Assembly: GCF_019239235.1 (NCBI RefSeq) | Contig: NZ_JAAZTS010000001.1 | Location: forward strand, 186,001 to 250,000 | Source: Caecibacteroides pullorum | Lineage (GTDB): Bacteria > Bacteroidota > Bacteroidia > Bacteroidales > Bacteroidaceae | Length of the DNA: 64,000 nt | Reading direction: 5' to 3' | Notes under the pieces: generated by a model | Told to the model about the DNA's origin: nothing | Databases searched by the model: none | What the model saw: the letters and a program-made list of their open reading frames with translations, nothing else | Translations under genes and position numbers: made by a program | In this document: positions 18,278 to 26,420 of the stretch, piece by piece | Position numbering within the stretch: the first letter of the stretch is position 1 | Layout: every line of letters begins with the position of its first letter

Positions 18278-18697
18278 TTATGCAAGAAGGCTGGGAGGAG
18301 CCCTTAATCCCGAGGCACGGGCGATGTAGACGCCGTGCAGCGATTCGATATAGGGAGAATATAAAGCAGTTGAATAAAAAACGGTGTAGGGAGACAACAG
18401 GCTGACAAGCAGACTGAGGTCGGCCGGTTGCAGGACAGGGAGAGGCTGGGGAGCCTGGCGCTCCACCCGCGGCGTGCGCTGGACGAACTGGTGGGTGAGG
18501 CAGCCCTTGTCGTGGCAGCAGTTGGGATGGCCTGCCGGATGGTGGTGATGATTCGTTTCGCCGCAACCCGTATGCAGGTCGTTCTTCAGGCAGATGGCCT
18601 CACTGCCATGATGATGATGGGGCACGACGGGCACTGCCAGCATCAGGATGCTGAGCAGGAGCAGCAGTGCGGTAATGTAGGGCTTCCGTATCATCAT
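18278..18697 (-). CDS. Small His/Cys-rich membrane-associated protein (DUF6769-like)
   Basis: 139 aa from the ATG at 18697. A TTG at 18721 would extend it but overlaps the promoter -7 box, so it is unlikely to be translated. One N-terminal hydrophobic segment (ITALLLLLSILMLAVPVVP) is followed by metal-ligand clusters: PHHHHGSEAICLK, then TGCGETNHHHHPAGHPNCCH, then DKGCLTH. The C-terminal half is hydrophobic to neutral and unremarkable. Proteins of this kind often sit before CusB-type genes in Bacteroides. A role as periplasmic metal binder or sensor is an inference. Confidence 0.65.
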   Translation of the reverse strand: MMIRKPYITALLLLLSILMLAVPVVPHHHHGSEAICLKNDLHTGCGETNHHHHPAGHPNCCHDKGCLTHQFVQRTPRVERQAPQPLPVLQPADLSLLVSLLSPYTVFYSTALYSPYIESLHGVYIARASGLRAPPSLLA

Positions 18698-18718
18698 AGC
18701 GTTCAGTGTGGAGTTGCG

Positions 18719-18726
18719 CAAAGATA
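18719..18726 (-). promoter_or_regulatory. Promoter -7 box of the His-rich protein gene
   Basis: TATCTTTG on the minus strand, in the 34-bp gap after the ABC-F gene. Its position argues for the ATG at 18697 as the true start. Confidence 0.55.
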
Positions 18727-18730
18727 AGGA

Positions 18731-20368
18731 TTATTTCTTTTCCAGCTCGCTGAGTGACTCCATTTTTTTCTTTTCCAGGAATTCGTAAACGCCGCAGAGG
18801 TGTTCGCGGACTCGCTGGTGGCCGAACTCATAGACTTTGCTTACCAGGCCGTCGAGGAAGTCGCGGTCGTGGCTTACGACAATCAGGGTACCGTCGAAGT
18901 CCATCAGTGCTTGCTTCAGGATGTCCTTGGTCTTCAGGTCGAGGTGGTTGGTGGGCTCGTCCAGGATGAGCAGGTTCACCGGCTCGAGCAGCAGCCTGAT
19001 CATGGCCAGACGGGTACGCTCGCCGCCGGAGAGCACCTTGACCTTCTTCATCGAGGCTTCGGGACTGCCGAACATGAAGGCGCCCAGCAGGTCGCGTATC
19101 TTGTTGCGTATCTCGCCCTTGGCCACGTCGTCGATGGTCTGGAAGACGGTCAGGTTCTCGTCGAGCAGGGAGGCCTGGTTCTGGGCGAAGTAGCCTATCT
19201 GCACGTTGTGGCCCAGCGTCAGGGTACCTTCGTGCTCAATTTCGCCCATGATACATTTTACCAGTGTGGACTTTCCCTCGCCGTTGCGGCCCACGAAGGC
19301 CACCTTGTCGCCACGCTCGATGGTGAGCGTCGCGTTCTTGAATACCACGTGGTCGCTGTACGTCTTGCCCACGCCATCCATGATGACGGGGTAGTTGCCC
19401 GAGCGGGGCGATGGGGGGAACTTGAGGCGCAGGGCCGAAGTGTCTTCCTCGTCTACTTCGAGGAGTTCCAGCTTTTCCAGCATCTTCACGCGGCTCTGCA
19501 CCTGCAGGGTCTTGGAGTAGGTGCCCTTGAAGCGTTCGATGAACTCCTTCGTCTCAGCGATGAATTTCTGTTGCTCGTCGTAGGCCTTCTGTTGTTGTTC
19601 ACGGCGTTCCTTGCGGAGCTCGAGGTATTTGGAGTAGTTTACCTTGTAGTCGTAGATGCGGCCCATCGTGACCTCGATGGTGCGGGTGGTGATGTTGTCC
19701 ACAAACTTGCGGTCGTGGCTGATGACTACCACCGCCTTGCCGTTGCTGATGAGGAAGTCTTCGAGCCACTGGATGGACTCGATGTCGAGGTGGTTGGTGG
19801 GCTCGTCGAGGAGCAGTACGTCGGGCTTCTGAAGGAGCAGCTTGGCCAGCTCGATGCGCATGCGCCATCCGCCGCTGAAGTCGCTCGTGGGGCGGTTGAA
19901 ATCCGTCCGTTCGAAGCCAAGGCCCAGCAGGGTCTTCTCTACATCCTCCTCGTAGTTGGTGGCGTCGATAGCATAGTATTTCTCGCTCAGGGCCGATACC
20001 TGTTCGATGAGCTCCATGTAGCTGTCGCTCTCGTAGTCGGTACGCGTTTCCAGCTCCTTGTTCAGGCGGTCAATTTCAGCCTCCATCTCGTGCAGATGGG
20101 CAAAGGCCTGTGCCGTTTCTTCGAACACGGTACGTCCGTCCTCGGTCATCAGGTGCTGGGGCAGGTAGGCGATGACACAGTCCTTGGGAGCCGACACCTT
20201 GCCGCGGGTGGGCTGGCGTACGCCGGCCAGAATCTTCAACAGGGTACTCTTTCCCGCTCCGTTCTTGCCCATGAGGGCGATGCGGTCTTTTTCGTTGATT
20301 ACGAAGGATATGTCACTGAACAGGGTGGTGCCGCCAAACTCTACGGCCAGTCCGTCTATGCTTATCAT
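18731..20368 (-). CDS. ABC-F family ATPase
   Basis: 545 aa from the ATG at 20368; the longer frame upstream covers the promoter and repeats. Two ABC domains are present. Walker A motifs are GKNGAGKST and GRNGEGKST, signatures SGGWRMRI and SGGERTRL, and Walker B LLLDEPTNHLD and LILDEPTNHLD. The inter-domain linker is charged and coiled (RKERREQQQKAYDEQQKF). There are no membrane segments, so this is a soluble translation-type ABC-F protein that would act at the ribosomal E site or in antibiotic protection. It is divergent from fucR. Confidence 0.9.
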   Translation of the reverse strand: MISIDGLAVEFGGTTLFSDISFVINEKDRIALMGKNGAGKSTLLKILAGVRQPTRGKVSAPKDCVIAYLPQHLMTEDGRTVFEETAQAFAHLHEMEAEIDRLNKELETRTDYESDSYMELIEQVSALSEKYYAIDATNYEEDVEKTLLGLGFERTDFNRPTSDFSGGWRMRIELAKLLLQKPDVLLLDEPTNHLDIESIQWLEDFLISNGKAVVVISHDRKFVDNITTRTIEVTMGRIYDYKVNYSKYLELRKERREQQQKAYDEQQKFIAETKEFIERFKGTYSKTLQVQSRVKMLEKLELLEVDEEDTSALRLKFPPSPRSGNYPVIMDGVGKTYSDHVVFKNATLTIERGDKVAFVGRNGEGKSTLVKCIMGEIEHEGTLTLGHNVQIGYFAQNQASLLDENLTVFQTIDDVAKGEIRNKIRDLLGAFMFGSPEASMKKVKVLSGGERTRLAMIRLLLEPVNLLILDEPTNHLDLKTKDILKQALMDFDGTLIVVSHDRDFLDGLVSKVYEFGHQRVREHLCGVYEFLEKKKMESLSELEKK

Positions 20369-20394
20369 ATATATAATGTCATTGTTTGAGGGTG

Positions 20395-20425
20395 CAAAGA
20401 TAGTGCAAACCGAGTGAAGTACAAA
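20395..20425 (-). promoter_or_regulatory. Promoter of the ABC-F gene
   Basis: On the minus strand TTTG (20422-20425) and TATCTTTG (20395-20402) are separated by exactly 19 bp, the Bacteroidetes consensus. The promoter lies inside the first copy of a 72-bp direct repeat; the second copy has TATCTTTT and a displaced context, so it is probably weaker. Confidence 0.8.
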
Positions 20426-20552
20426 AGAGGAAAACATAGTTTTCATCTTTTGTATTTCCGAGGTGTAGCCTATGTTCTGAAAAGATAGTGCAAACCGAGT
20501 GAAGTACAAAAGAGGGAAACACAGTTTTCATCTTTTGTATTTCCGAGGTGTA
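20396..20552. repeat. 72-bp direct repeat with internal hairpin
   Basis: 20396-20467 and 20481-20552 are near-identical direct repeats 85 bp apart. Each contains a long inverted repeat (ACAAAAGA arm and TCTTTTGT arm around GAAAAC/GTTTTC). The copy next to the gene carries the ABC-F promoter. The region from 20369 to 20669 holds no gene; besides these repeats it carries a candidate FucR site. Confidence 0.8.
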
Positions 20553-20634
20553 AAAAACAAAAACTCTTATGTTGCATAACATAGCCTTTAGGTTGTTCCT
20601 TTCCGAAATATTTGTTTCCTTTGTATCAGCATAG

Positions 20635-20644
20635 TTCAGTACAG
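20635..20644 (+). promoter_or_regulatory. Candidate FucR operator upstream of fucR
   Basis: TTCAGTACAG, 26 bp before the fucR start. The same ten bases recur at 21668-21677 in front of fucI, and nowhere else that I noticed in these two intergenic regions. Confidence 0.5.
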
Positions 20645-20669
20645 AAAAGGATTCAAGTAAACAGGTGCG

Positions 20670-21653
20670 ATGGACGCTAAATTGTTCGGACAGCAATCGA
20701 GTAAGGTTACCCAGTTGGCGGACCTGATCAGCCAGGCAATTTCCATGCGGGAATTTCTTGAAGGGGATTCTTTGCCGTCCATCAACGAGTTGAGTCGGCG
20801 GTACGGAGTGTCGCGTGATACGGTCTTCAAGGCTTTCAGTGATTTGAGGGAGAGAGGTATCATCGATTCGACTCCTCGCAAGGGTTATTTTGTGACAGGC
20901 CAAGTCACCAATGTGCTGTTGTTGCTTGACCAATATACTCCTTTCAAGGAAATGTTATACAATAGTTTTGCAAAACACCTTCCAGTCAATTATAAGGTGG
21001 ATTTGCTTTTCCATCAGTATAATGAACGTCTTTTCAGTACAATCGTTCGGGAGTCTGTCGGAAAGTACAACAAATATGTTGTGATGAATTTTGATAATGA
21101 AAGATTCAGCGCCTCCTTGAATAAAATCAGTCCTGCCCGTCTCTTGTTGCTCGATTTTGGGAAGTTTGAAAAAGAACGGTATTCTTATGTTTGTCAGGAC
21201 TTTGATGAATCTTTTTATGGTGCCTTGCAACGTTTGGACGACCGCTTTTCTTCGTATCGGAAGTTTGTATTTCTTTTTCCTTCTTCTTTGAAGCATCCTC
21301 AGAGCAGTAAGGACTATTTCTTTCGTTTCTGTCAGGATTATAACCTTTCCGGAAGTGTAGAGGAAGATGTCGAAAACTTGAAAGTGGAGAAAGATACGGC
21401 CTATTTGGCAATTAAGCAACAGGACGTAGTGAAAGTGGTGAAGCAAGGAAGGCTGGCCGGGTTGAAGTGTGGAAGGGATTTCGGTCTGCTGGCTTATAAT
21501 GACATTCCTTCTTATGAAGTGATCGACGAGGGGATTACGGCTTTGACGATCGATTGGCAGCAGATGGGAAATGAAGTGGCTCGCTTTGTGCTGGACAATG
21601 CGGTGGTGCAGAAATATCTGCCTACGGAAGTCCGGCTTCGGAATTCACTTTGA
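20670..21653 (+). CDS. fucR: GntR family transcriptional regulator of fucose genes
   Basis: 327 aa. The N-terminal winged helix-turn-helix of the GntR type spans residues ~15-75 (SINELSRRYGVSRDTVFKAF, then RGIIDSTPRKGYFV). The C-terminal ~240 residues look like a periplasmic-binding-protein-type sugar sensor (CGRDFGLLAYNDIPSYEVID). It lies directly before fucI in the same direction, as in the B. thetaiotaomicron fucose locus (from memory), where FucR represses and is relieved by L-fucose. Self-regulation is plausible because its putative operator also lies before its own start. Confidence 0.8.
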   Translation: MDAKLFGQQSSKVTQLADLISQAISMREFLEGDSLPSINELSRRYGVSRDTVFKAFSDLRERGIIDSTPRKGYFVTGQVTNVLLLLDQYTPFKEMLYNSFAKHLPVNYKVDLLFHQYNERLFSTIVRESVGKYNKYVVMNFDNERFSASLNKISPARLLLLDFGKFEKERYSYVCQDFDESFYGALQRLDDRFSSYRKFVFLFPSSLKHPQSSKDYFFRFCQDYNLSGSVEEDVENLKVEKDTAYLAIKQQDVVKVVKQGRLAGLKCGRDFGLLAYNDIPSYEVIDEGITALTIDWQQMGNEVARFVLDNAVVQKYLPTEVRLRNSL

Positions 21654-21667
21654 TCTTTTGAAGTGTT

Positions 21668-21677
21668 TTCAGTACAG
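21668..21677 (+). promoter_or_regulatory. Candidate FucR operator upstream of fucI
   Basis: TTCAGTACAG repeats the decamer seen before fucR and is followed by a related TTCAGTGTAG at 21679-21688, giving two half-site-like copies 11 bp apart, one helical turn. Confidence 0.5.
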
Positions 21678-21740
21678 TTCAGTGTAGGAAAATGGATGAA
21701 TAAATATAGATGATATTGTAAGAATTAAATAGAACAGTTT

Positions 21741-23516
21741 ATGAAAAAGTATCCTAAAATTGGTATCCGCCCGACCATCGACGGTCGTCAGGGTGGTGTT
21801 CGCGAGAGTTTGGAAGAAAAGACCATGAGCTTGGCAAAAGCAGTGGCCGAGTTGATCAGCAGTAACCTGAAGAATGGCGACGGCAGCCCCGTAGAGTGTG
21901 TGATTGCCGACGGTACCATCGGTCGTGTGGCCGAAAGTGCCGCTTGTGCTGAAAAATTCGAACGCGAAGGCGTAGGCTCTACCATTACCGTCACTTCCTG
22001 CTGGTGCTATGGTGCCGAGACGATGGACATGAATCCTTATTATCCGAAAGCCGTGTGGGGCTTCAACGGAACAGAACGTCCGGGTGCCGTTTATCTGGCT
22101 GCCGTATTGGCTGGTCATGCTCAGAAGGGCCTTCCAGCTTTTGGCATTTATGGCCATGATGTACAGGACTTGGATGACAACACGATCCCTGCCGACGTGG
22201 CCGAGAAGATACTTCGTTTTGCACGTGCCGCCCAAGCCGTGGCTACGATGCGTGGCAAGTCTTACCTTTCTATGGGTAGCGTGTCTATGGGTATCGCAGG
22301 CTCTATCGTTAATCCAGACTTCTTCCAGGAGTATCTGGGCATGCGCAACGAGTCGGTTGACCTGACCGAAATCATCCGCCGCATGACGGAAGGTATCTAT
22401 GACAAGGAAGAGTATGCCAAGGCGATGGCATGGACAGAGAAATATTGCAAGGTGAACGAAGGTGAAGACTTCAAGAACCGTCCTGAGAAACGCAAGACGC
22501 GTGAGCAGAAAGATGCTGACTGGGAATTCATCGTAAAGATGATGATCATCATGCGCGACCTGATGACGGGCAATCCGAAACTGAAAGAAATGGGCTTCAA
22601 GGAAGAGGCATTGGGACACAACGCCATCGCCGCAGGTTTCCAAGGCCAGCGCCAGTGGACCGACTTCTATCCCAACGGCGATTATCCAGAGGCACTGCTC
22701 AACACTTCCTTCGACTGGAATGGCATCCGCGAAGCCTTTGTGGTGGCTACAGAGAACGATGCCTGCAACGGCGTAGCCATGCTCTTCGGCCATCTGCTGA
22801 CCAATCGTGCACAGATCTTCTCCGACGTGCGTACGTATTGGAGCCCTGAGGCTGTGAAGCGTGTGACGGGTAAGGAACTCACAGGGTTGGCATCCAACGG
22901 TATCATCCATCTGATCAATTCTGGTGCTACGACGTTGGACGGTTCTGGCCAGTCGGTGGACGAAGCAGGCAATCCTGTGATGAAGGAGCCTTGGAACATG
23001 ACTCAGGCCGATGTGGACAACTGCCTGAAGGCTACGACTTGGTATCCTGCCGACCGTGACTACTTCCGTGGCGGTGGCTTCTCGTCCAACTTCCTGTCCA
23101 AAGGCGGCATGCCTGTCACGATGATGCGCCTGAACCTGATCAAAGGCCTTGGCCCTGTGCTTCAGATAGCAGAAGGATGGACGGTGGACATCGATCCCGA
23201 AATCCATGAGAAGCTGAATATGCGTACCGACCCGACTTGGCCTACGACTTGGTTCGTTCCTCGTTTGTGTGACAAACCTGCCTTCAAGGATGTTTATTCG
23301 GTTATGAACAACTGGGGAGCCAACCATGGTGCCATCAGCTACGGCCACATTGGTCAGGATTTGATTACGCTGGCTTCTATGTTGCGTATACCCGTCTGCA
23401 TGCACAATGTGGAAGACGATAAGATCTTCCGTCCAGCCGCATGGAATGCTTTCGGCATGGACAAGGAAGGCGCCGACTATCGCGCATGCAATGTATATGG
23501 ACCTTTGTATAAATAA
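21741..23516 (+). CDS. fucI: L-fucose isomerase
   Basis: 591 aa, the usual length. It converts L-fucose to L-fuculose in the cytoplasm and in this family also accepts D-arabinose. The sequence matches FucI end to end ([20 protein letters not shown], then [20 protein letters not shown], then [13 protein letters not shown] with Mn2+-ligand Glu and Asp, then the C-terminal [17 protein letters not shown]). It is followed by a 22-bp repeat array where other Bacteroides have the fuculose kinase and aldolase genes. Confidence 0.95.
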   Translation: MKKYPKIGIRPTIDGRQGGVRESLEEKTMSLAKAVAELISSNLKNGDGSPVECVIADGTIGRVAESAACAEKFEREGVGSTITVTSCWCYGAETMDMNPYYPKAVWGFNGTERPGAVYLAAVLAGHAQKGLPAFGIYGHDVQDLDDNTIPADVAEKILRFARAAQAVATMRGKSYLSMGSVSMGIAGSIVNPDFFQEYLGMRNESVDLTEIIRRMTEGIYDKEEYAKAMAWTEKYCKVNEGEDFKNRPEKRKTREQKDADWEFIVKMMIIMRDLMTGNPKLKEMGFKEEALGHNAIAAGFQGQRQWTDFYPNGDYPEALLNTSFDWNGIREAFVVATENDACNGVAMLFGHLLTNRAQIFSDVRTYWSPEAVKRVTGKELTGLASNGIIHLINSGATTLDGSGQSVDEAGNPVMKEPWNMTQADVDNCLKATTWYPADRDYFRGGGFSSNFLSKGGMPVTMMRLNLIKGLGPVLQIAEGWTVDIDPEIHEKLNMRTDPTWPTTWFVPRLCDKPAFKDVYSVMNNWGANHGAISYGHIGQDLITLASMLRIPVCMHNVEDDKIFRPAAWNAFGMDKEGADYRACNVYGPLYK

Positions 23517-23535
23517 AAATAACACGTTAGGGTGA

Positions 23536-23620
23536 AGTCTTGCTTTTGTCGGATGAAAGCATTGCTTTCTTGAGTAGAAAACGATGCTTTGTCCGTACGA
23601 AAGCAATGCTTTGTTTCTAT
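23536..23620 (+). repeat. 22-bp-period array with AAAGCATTGCTTT core
   Basis: GCTTT recurs at 23542, 23564, 23586 and 23608, exactly 22 bp apart. The best units are GAAAGCATTGCTTTC and AAAGCAATGCTTT, perfect or near-perfect dyads; the first and third are partly decayed. It lies between fucI and the mutarotase gene. The same core recurs at 40673-40755. Confidence 0.85.
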
Positions 23621-23657
23621 CATATTAATGAATCGAATTTAAAAAAACGAGAACATC

Positions 23658-24047
23658 ATGGACACTCCTCAAGAGGGTTATCGTGTACAGACCTATCATG
23701 TACCTGTAAAAAGATATTGCCAGACACTTGACTTGCGTGACAATCCTGAACTGATAGCCGAATATCGGAAGCGCCATAGCCGTGCGGAAGTGTGGCCGGA
23801 AATATTGGCGGGCATTCGTGAAGTGGGTATTCTGGAAATGGAAATATATATAGTGGGCACACGTCTTTTTATGATCGTAGAGACGCCGCTCGATTTCGAT
23901 TGGGATACGGCGATGGCCCGGCTGGACACACTGCCCAGACAACGTGAATGGGAGGCCTATATGTCAGTCTTTCAGCAGGCTGATCCTCAAGCCAGCTCTG
24001 CTGGGAAATGGAAACTGATGGAACGGATGTTCCATTTATATGAGTAA
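23658..24047 (+). CDS. L-rhamnose mutarotase family protein (fucose locus)
   Basis: 129 aa. It matches the L-rhamnose mutarotase family (RhaM/RhaU), a ferredoxin-like alpha/beta barrel that speeds anomer exchange of 6-deoxy sugars. Visible family features are RYCQTLDLRDNPELIAEYRK, then VWPEILAGIREVGILEMEIY, then a C-terminal KWKLMERMFHL. Set between fucI and fucP, it probably acts on L-fucose. The gap to fucP is 21 bp, so the two are likely co-transcribed. Confidence 0.8.
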   Translation: MDTPQEGYRVQTYHVPVKRYCQTLDLRDNPELIAEYRKRHSRAEVWPEILAGIREVGILEMEIYIVGTRLFMIVETPLDFDWDTAMARLDTLPRQREWEAYMSVFQQADPQASSAGKWKLMERMFHLYE

Positions 24048-24068
24048 TAATAGATCCGATAAGAAACC

Positions 24069-25379
24069 ATGAAAACCGATAAAGCTTCCATTCTTTCAAA
24101 GGACGGCGTAAGTTACCTGATTCCTTTTGTGTTGATAACTTCTTGTTTTGCCTTGTGGGGATTTGCCAACGATATTACCAATCCGATGGTGAAGGCTTTC
24201 TCCAAAATTTTCCGTATGAGTGCTACCGATGGTGCATTGGTGCAGGTAGCGTTTTATGGCGGATATTTCGCCATGGCTTTTCCTGCTGCCATGTTCATCC
24301 GCAGGTATTCGTACAAGGCTGGAGTCTTGTTGGGGCTCGGCATGTATGCTTTCGGAGCTTTCCTTTTCTTTCCCGCCAAGATGACAGGAGAGTATTATCC
24401 TTTCTTGATTGCATATTTTATTTTGACCTGTGGACTTTCTTTCTTGGAAACCAGTTGCAATCCCTATATCCTTTCCATGGGTACCGAGGAAACTGCTACT
24501 CGAAGGCTGAATCTGGCCCAGTCTTTCAATCCGATTGGATCGTTGGCGGGAATGTATGTGGCTATGAACTTTATTCAGGCGCGTCTTCATCCACTCGATA
24601 CGGCCGATCGTGCTCTCTTGGACGAGCAGGAGTTTGAGGCGATCAAAGATAGTGATCTCAGTGTGCTGATTGCTCCTTATCTGGCCATTGGTCTGGTTAT
24701 CTTGCTGATGTTGATACTGATCCGTTTGGTCAAGATGCCTAAAAATGGGGAGGAAAACCACAATATAAATTTTGTTCCTACCTTGAAGCGTATCTTTACA
24801 CAATCCCGCTATCGGGAAGGTGTCATTGCGCAATTCTTTTATGTAGGTGCGCAGATCATGTGCTGGACGTTCATTATCCAGTATGGTACGCATCTTTTCA
24901 TGTCGCAAGGTATGGAAGAAAAGGCGGCAGAAATCCTTTCGCAGAAATATAATATTGTGGCGATGGTCATCTTCTGTATCAGTCGTTTTGTTTGCACCTT
25001 TATTCTTCGTTATCTGAATGCAGGCCGCTTGCTGATGATTTTGGCTGTATTGGGAGGCGTGTTTACGTTGGGGGCTGTCTTCTTGCAGAATATTTATGGC
25101 TTGTATTCGTTGGTTGCCATTTCGGCTTGTATGTCTCTGATGTTTCCTACCATTTATGGTATTGCGTTGAAAGGGCTTGGCGAAGATGCCAAGTTTGGTG
25201 CGGCTGGTCTGATCATGGCTATATTGGGAGGCTCTGTGTTGCCTCCGTTGCAGGCACTTGTAATTGATATGAAGACTGTCGGTGGTTTCCCAGCAGTTAA
25301 TCTGTCTTTCCTTCTTCCCTTTATCTGTTTTATCGTCATATCGTGGTATGGCTATCGTACGATTCGTAACAGATGGTAG
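24069..25379 (+). CDS. fucP: L-fucose:H+ symporter
   Basis: 436 aa, twelve hydrophobic segments, major facilitator fold. The start is characteristic of FucP (LITSCFALWGFANDITNPMV), followed by YGGYFAMAFPAAMFIRR, then FLETSCNPYILSMG. It imports L-fucose across the inner membrane with a proton. Last gene of the fuc group here, ending before a strong bidirectional terminator. Confidence 0.9.
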   Translation: MKTDKASILSKDGVSYLIPFVLITSCFALWGFANDITNPMVKAFSKIFRMSATDGALVQVAFYGGYFAMAFPAAMFIRRYSYKAGVLLGLGMYAFGAFLFFPAKMTGEYYPFLIAYFILTCGLSFLETSCNPYILSMGTEETATRRLNLAQSFNPIGSLAGMYVAMNFIQARLHPLDTADRALLDEQEFEAIKDSDLSVLIAPYLAIGLVILLMLILIRLVKMPKNGEENHNINFVPTLKRIFTQSRYREGVIAQFFYVGAQIMCWTFIIQYGTHLFMSQGMEEKAAEILSQKYNIVAMVIFCISRFVCTFILRYLNAGRLLMILAVLGGVFTLGAVFLQNIYGLYSLVAISACMSLMFPTIYGIALKGLGEDAKFGAAGLIMAILGGSVLPPLQALVIDMKTVGGFPAVNLSFLLPFICFIVISWYGYRTIRNRW

Positions 25380-25403
25380 GCTGGTGGGAGGAAAGTCGTT
25401 ATA

Positions 25404-25457
25404 AAAAATGAGAATGTATCAAAATAGCTTCACTTCATTTTGATACATCCTCATTTT
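25404..25457. terminator. Bidirectional terminator after fucP
   Basis: AATGAGAATGTATCAAAAT and ATTTTGATACATCCTCATT form a long stem with one mismatch and an 11-base loop, flanked by A-run and T-run, so it can end both fucP and the convergent lipoprotein gene. Confidence 0.85.
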
Positions 25458-25474
25458 GAAAACAGAAATGGTAT

Positions 25475-26302
25475 TTATTTCGTTTCTGTTTTTCGTTCTG
25501 TCATTTTCTTTTGGATGAATTGTATCTTTAGGTTGGCTTCTTCTATATTTTTCTTGATTTCGGTGATGGCAGAAAGCGTTTTGCCAAGTTCGTAGATATC
25601 GGATGCAGCTTGGCGGTCGGCTGGTAGCATGTGGGTTGTATAGGAACGCTCACCTTTGTAGTCAACGCGAAGGTTTTTGTCTTTGTTGGCTGCCACAAAA
25701 GCTATGACACCTCCGTCTTCTCCTAATTTATAATCCGCTTTTTCGATATACTCTCCCAAGTCGGTGGTTTCGTAACTGTCACGTGAAACGGAAGTCTCCG
25801 TGAAGTTACCATCGGGTGCGGTTACCTTTACGGCTGTGTGGTGGATGTTATAACTACCACAATAAATGGATGTCAGGCTGACTACACCTGTCTCGTCTGT
25901 TTGAAATCTCAGAAAGGAGCGGTGCAAATTTCGTTCAATGACTTGTGCGGGCACCAGGTAATGTCCGATGCGTTGATAGGCTGTGTCTTTCTCCAGGACA
26001 AATTTGCTTTTGATGGCTTCGAACTCTTGTTGTTTTACAGTTAGCATACTGTCCAGATATCCCAGTGTCTTTTGTTGCTCTTTCAGTTCGACTTCCTGCA
26101 TCAGGTAGATACCCTGACGGCGGGTGTCGAAGGCTTTGGGATAAAGTATTTTGATGCTGTCTATTTGCATCTTCGCTTCGTTGTAGTTGCCGGCTTCGAA
26201 GGCGGCACGTGCTTCGGCCAGTTTTAGAGCGGCTTTTTTTTCTACGTTTTCGCATGCAACCAATGTGCTGCAAAGACATGCCAGAATGATAATTTTTTTC
26301 AT
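25475..26302 (-). CDS. Lipoprotein of unknown function
   Basis: 275 aa. Lipobox STLVAC, lipidated Cys at 17. Residues ~25-60 look like a helical TPR-type pair (LAEARAAFEAGNYNEAKMQI). Residues ~70-105 are a likely coiled coil, the middle is beta-rich (LTSIYCGSYNIHHTAVKVTA), and the last ~50 residues again form a charged coiled coil (IKKNIEEANLKIQFIQKKM). I do not recognise a named family. It is divergent from the CCA gene and ends at a shared terminator after fucP, so it is its own transcription unit. Confidence 0.75.
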   Translation of the reverse strand: MKKIIILACLCSTLVACENVEKKAALKLAEARAAFEAGNYNEAKMQIDSIKILYPKAFDTRRQGIYLMQEVELKEQQKTLGYLDSMLTVKQQEFEAIKSKFVLEKDTAYQRIGHYLVPAQVIERNLHRSFLRFQTDETGVVSLTSIYCGSYNIHHTAVKVTAPDGNFTETSVSRDSYETTDLGEYIEKADYKLGEDGGVIAFVAANKDKNLRVDYKGERSYTTHMLPADRQAASDIYELGKTLSAITEIKKNIEEANLKIQFIQKKMTERKTETK

Positions 26303-26345
26303 ATATGTAATCTGAATTTTTATGGATGTTACAATGTGGTTGTCC

Positions 26346-26357
26346 TTGTCGCGACAA
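26346..26357. promoter_or_regulatory. Palindrome between divergent genes
   Basis: TTGTCGCGACAA is a perfect 12-bp palindrome in the divergent region between the lipoprotein gene and the CCA gene, 18 bp before the -7 box of the latter. It could be a regulator site; no more can be said. Confidence 0.35.
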
Positions 26358-26375
26358 AAATAGAAATAATATCGC

Positions 26376-26383
26376 TATCTTTG
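26376..26383 (+). promoter_or_regulatory. Promoter -7 box of the CCA gene
   Basis: TATCTTTG, 37 bp before the ATG at 26421. The -33 TTTG is not clear. Confidence 0.55.
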
Positions 26384-26420
26384 CCGCCGCGAAACCATTA
26401 AAATGCAAACAGACTGAATT

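Noticed and set aside
18800..20389. 529-codon open frame antisense to the ABC-F gene
   Set aside because: It mirrors the high-GC codon pattern of the real gene on the other strand and has no recognisable motif.
21669..23606. 645-codon open frame antisense to fucI
   Set aside because: Long only because of the codon bias of fucI; the sense strand has a full, well-known enzyme.
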